Source of the DNA: Gemmatimonas sp.
Lineage (GTDB): Bacteria > Gemmatimonadota > Gemmatimonadetes > Gemmatimonadales > Gemmatimonadaceae
Assembly: GCA_011390885.1 (NCBI GenBank)
Contig: JAABRO010000029.1
Location: 1 to 34,241 of the forward strand
Direction of reading: 5' to 3'
DNA: 34,241 bases
The notes beneath the pieces are model-generated. The model ran no database searches and had not been told where the DNA came from. It saw only the letters and a program-made list of their open reading frames with translations. How positions within the stretch are numbered: position 1 is the stretch's first letter; every line of letters begins with the position of its first letter. Made by a program: the position numbers and the translations under genes. Positions 31,337 through 34,241 of the stretch are shown piece after piece.

Positions 31337-32001
31337 CGGCCCGAGGCGCGCCGGCCGGCCTCGACTTCTGCGCGGAGCTTGCGGGCGGCGTGTTCCGGAT
31401 CGGGCTGCGACAGCACGGCCCGGATCACCGACACGCCGTCGAACCCGGCGGCGATCACGTCGCGCGCGTTGCCGGCATCCACGCCGCCGATTGCGACGGC
31501 GGGGCGCGCACCGAGCCGCGCGAGCCGCGCGCCGCCGTCGATGCCGAGCGGCGGTGCGGCGTCGGTCTTGCTCGGCGTGCCGAAGAGCGGTCCCACGCCG
31601 GTGTAGTCCGCATCGTCGAGCTCCGGCAGTTCGCCCGCATGCGTGAGCGACGCGCCGAGCAGGAAGCCGACGGGCACGAGGCGTCGCGCGAGCACGATCG
31701 GCAGGTCGGACATGCCAAGGTGTGCGCCCGCGGCGCCGCCCACCACCGCAATGTCGACGCGATCGTTCACGACGACCGGCACGCTGAGCGCGCCCACGAG
31801 TGCGCGCGTGACTCGCAGCAGCTCGCGCGAGCTGGCGTCCTTGAGCCGCACCTGCAGCATGGTCACGCCGCCACGCTCGGCGGCGATCGCGCGCGCCACC
31901 AGTCCGTCCACCCCGTCGCGCAGGTCGTCCGTGATGGCAACCACGGCGAGCGCGGCGCGCACGCGATCGGGTGTCCAGCTGGGCGAGGCCGGGTCAGGCA
32001 T
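31333..32001 (-). CDS. thiE: Thiamine-phosphate synthase
   Basis: This 222-aa TIM-barrel enzyme joins HMP-pyrophosphate and thiazole-phosphate to thiamine phosphate. ATG 32001 lies 8 nt inside the mltG stop region, so translation is coupled. Conserved points are LQVRLKD (diphosphate-binding Arg and Lys), VVNDRVDIAVVGGAAGAHLG (the VNDR and HLG motifs), GVGPLFGTPSKTDA, equivalent to the GPVFPTxTK loop, and AIGGVDAGNA in the phosphate-binding turn. All key motifs are intact. No other thi gene is in the window, so its partners must lie elsewhere. A regulatory or TenI-like homologue without synthase activity is possible but less likely because the GTPSKTDA loop is complete. Confidence 0.88.
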   Translation of the reverse strand: MPDPASPSWTPDRVRAALAVVAITDDLRDGVDGLVARAIAAERGGVTMLQVRLKDASSRELLRVTRALVGALSVPVVVNDRVDIAVVGGAAGAHLGMSDLPIVLARRLVPVGFLLGASLTHAGELPELDDADYTGVGPLFGTPSKTDAAPPLGIDGGARLARLGARPAVAIGGVDAGNARDVIAAGFDGVSVIRAVLSQPDPEHAARKLRAEVEAGRRASGR

Positions 32002-33085
32002 CGGGGCTGCTCGCGGGGGTCGCGCTGGATTCCGCGCGTGCCGCCTCGCGTGCCGCCTCGCGCCGCCGACGCGCTTCGCGGCGCACCATGGCGATGGCCT
32101 GCTGGTGCTCCTGGAAGGTGCGGCGAAACTCGTGGTGGCCGTCGGGGTGCGCCACGAAGAACAGGTACGGCACATCGGCCGGCGTGAGCGCAGCCTCGAG
32201 GCTCGATGCGCCCGGCGAGGCGATCGGACCCGGCGGCAGTCCGTCGTAGCGGTACGTGTTGTACGGCGAGTCGACCTCGAGGTGCACGAACAGCAGCCGG
32301 TCCACGTGTTCGGGCAGCGCGTACTGCACGGTGGGGTCGGCCTGCAGGCGCATGCCGATCTTCACACGATTCCAGTACACGGCCGCGATGGTGGGGCGTT
32401 CCTCGGCGACGCGCGCTTCCTTCTCCACGAGCGAGGCCATGGTCACCGCCTCGTGTCGCGTGATGCCGAGCGCGGTGAGCCGCGCGTCCCACTCGGGGCG
32501 CCACACGGCGTCGAAGCGCTCGAGCATGGTGCGCACGGCCGCGCGGGCCGACGTGCCGGCCGAAAACGTGTACGTGTCGGGGAACAGGTAGCCTTCGAGC
32601 GTGGCCGCGGGCACGTTGCGCTCGGCGCGCCATGCGGAATCGCGCACGGCGGCGCGCACGGAGTCTTCCGGCACGTCGAGCAGGCGCGCGAGGCGAGGCG
32701 TGATCTGCCGCAGGTCGAAGCCTTCGGGGATCGTGACGGTGAGCACGAGTCCGCGCCCTTCGATGAGCGCGTCGAGCAGGACTCGCCACGACTGGCCGGG
32801 CTGCAGGGCGTACGTGCCGGCCTTGATGGCGCGATCGCGCCCGCCAAGCGTGGCATACCACCGGAAGAAGCGCGCCGACGACACCACGCCGGCCGACTCC
32901 AGCGAATCGGCCACGGCGCGAAACGACGCGCCCTGCGGCACACTGACCTGCACCGGGTCACCCGACGCGTCACCGCAGGCGGTGAGCGTCGCGAAGGCCA
33001 GCGTGGCGGCAGAGCGTGTCGCGACGGTGGCGGCCAGGGACCGCGCCGCGCGAGGGGCTCGCGGCAAGGCTGGCGACGTGCTCAT
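31994..33085 (-). CDS. mltG: Endolytic murein transglycosylase MltG, predicted lipoprotein
   Basis: This 363-aa YceG-like enzyme cleaves nascent glycan strands, setting chain length. The ATG at 33085 is 7 nt after the ruvX stop. After a Lys/Arg-poor hydrophobic stretch, the N-terminus has a lipobox L34-T-A-C37 followed by Gly-Asp, so it is probably lipidated rather than anchored by the usual single helix. A LysM-like segment (VSVPQGASFRAVADSLESAG) precedes the catalytic domain. The active-site motif SLVEKEA has catalytic Glu at 221. LQADPTVQYAL and YNTYRYDGLPPGPIASPG are the hallmarks of the family. The C-terminal 30 residues are Arg/Glu/Ala-rich (RREARRRREAAREAARAE). In many bacteria mltG is next to ruvX, as here. 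Confidence 0.93.
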   Translation of the reverse strand: MSTSPALPRAPRAARSLAATVATRSAATLAFATLTACGDASGDPVQVSVPQGASFRAVADSLESAGVVSSARFFRWYATLGGRDRAIKAGTYALQPGQSWRVLLDALIEGRGLVLTVTIPEGFDLRQITPRLARLLDVPEDSVRAAVRDSAWRAERNVPAATLEGYLFPDTYTFSAGTSARAAVRTMLERFDAVWRPEWDARLTALGITRHEAVTMASLVEKEARVAEERPTIAAVYWNRVKIGMRLQADPTVQYALPEHVDRLLFVHLEVDSPYNTYRYDGLPPGPIASPGASSLEAALTPADVPYLFFVAHPDGHHEFRRTFQEHQQAIAMVRREARRRREAAREAARAESSATPASSPDA

Positions 33086-33092
33086 GGGCGCG

Positions 33093-33584
33093 TCACTCCG
33101 CGGCTGTCGCGGCGTCCGACTCCGGCGCCGCCGCGGGGATCACGGCCTCGCCGAGTTCGATGCCGCCACGCGCGGCCTGCAGCACCTGCTCGAGCAGGAT
33201 CGCGGCGGCGAGCGCGTCCACGTCCCCCTTGCGACCGCGCGTGCTGCCGCCCTGCTCGCGCACGGTGCGCAGTGCGGCCGATGTGGTGAAGCGTTCGTCG
33301 ACGAGTCGCACGGGGCGTGTGGTGCGCGCCGCGAGTCGCGCGGCCACCTCGCGCACTTCGCGCGAGCGATCGGTCTCGTTGCCGGCCGGATCGATGGGCA
33401 GCCCGAAGACGATCGCCTCGACCTGGAGCGCATCGGCCTGCCGCAGGAGCTCGGCGATGGGCGGGCGCTTGCCGGCGCGGCGCGTGACGACGCCGGCGGG
33501 CGACGCGAGCAGCCCGAGCTCGTCGCTGACGGCGAGGCCGATGCGACGGTCTCCCCAGTCGATGGCGAGGGTTCGGCGAGGCAT
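33093..33584 (-). CDS. ruvX: Putative Holliday junction resolvase RuvX/YqgF
   Basis: This 163-aa RNase H-like protein has the YqgF signature intact: AIDWGDRRIGLAVSD holds the first catalytic Asp, IVFGLPIDPAGNE is the central strand, VDERFTT carries the conserved Asp-Glu pair, and GDVDALAAAILLEQVL contains the C-terminal Asp. Family members resolve recombination intermediates or, by other evidence, process the 3' end of pre-16S rRNA; the sequence cannot tell which. A C-terminal tail of about 20 Ala/Glu-rich residues is extra. It lies between rho (28-bp gap) and mltG (7-bp gap) in one direction, consistent with an operon. Confidence 0.92.
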   Translation of the reverse strand: MPRRTLAIDWGDRRIGLAVSDELGLLASPAGVVTRRAGKRPPIAELLRQADALQVEAIVFGLPIDPAGNETDRSREVREVAARLAARTTRPVRLVDERFTTSAALRTVREQGGSTRGRKGDVDALAAAILLEQVLQAARGGIELGEAVIPAAAPESDAATAAE

Positions 33585-33612
33585 GAGGAACGCGTCGTGC
33601 GCGGCGGAGCCG

Positions 33613-34241
<629 letters not shown>

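Noticed and set aside
31990-32010. TPP riboswitch upstream of thiE
   Set aside because: The thiE start lies inside the end of mltG, leaving no leader in which a THI-box could fold.

Overview
The window is about 34 kb of very GC-rich, gene-dense bacterial chromosome with strong third-position GC bias, Shine-Dalgarno sites mixed with many ATGA/GTGA stop-start overlaps, and no rRNA, tRNA, phage, IS or CRISPR features. The gene content suits a Gram-negative didermal bacterium: a C-terminal-Phe outer-membrane barrel, a class A PBP, MltG with a lipobox, and a Tat-targeted TldD. The mix (M14 peptidase, Tat-TldD/TldE, HNH protein, lysine-repeat protein) resembles Gemmatimonadota. That assignment is inference from overall impression, not from a marker gene.

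Layout. 1-1600 (+): tail of a glycosyltransferase, then a class V aminotransferase. 1811-3085 (-): tyrS, apparently leaderless. 3183-6799 (+): class A PBP overlapping a SAH/MTA-deaminase-type amidohydrolase. 6936-7511 (+): HNH protein. 7525-13381 (-): a five-gene operon with sensor kinase, small membrane protein, NtrC-type sigma-54 activator, outer-membrane barrel protein and a DUF4390-like secreted protein. 13426-17332 (+): AMP-dependent ligase followed by a NYN/LOTUS putative RNA-binding protein with large low-complexity regions. 17397-17969 (+): 3-methyladenine glycosylase. 18217-23106 (-): tdh-kbl threonine catabolism with an M14 peptidase. 23392-26417 (+): tldD-tldE. 26614-26982 (+): histone H1-like octapeptide-repeat protein. 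27098-27268 (-): a 56-aa unknown. 27489-28307 (-): a methyltransferase. 28433-29251 (+): mutM. 29295-34241 (-): a rho-ruvX-mltG-thiE-GT2-rlmI-like run, almost all overlapping.

Functional themes. Cell-envelope growth is represented by the class A PBP, MltG and two glycosyltransferases. Envelope sensing is represented by the kinase/regulator/barrel operon. DNA and RNA maintenance is represented by Mpg, MutM, RuvX, Rho, the RlmI-like enzyme, the NYN protein and the H1-like protein. Threonine goes through Tdh (2-amino-3-ketobutyrate) and Kbl (glycine plus acetyl-CoA), and the co-transcribed secreted peptidase may supply peptides or amino acids.

The most unusual points are these: Tdh has lost all four structural-zinc cysteines at the classical positions; TldD carries a twin-arginine signal while its overlapping partner TldE has none; the NYN/LOTUS protein carries 14 elastin-like APVGAV hexapeptides and an H1-like tail; a perfect TATAAT lies 6 nt before the tyrS ATG; and long imperfect palindromes fill two convergent intergenic gaps.
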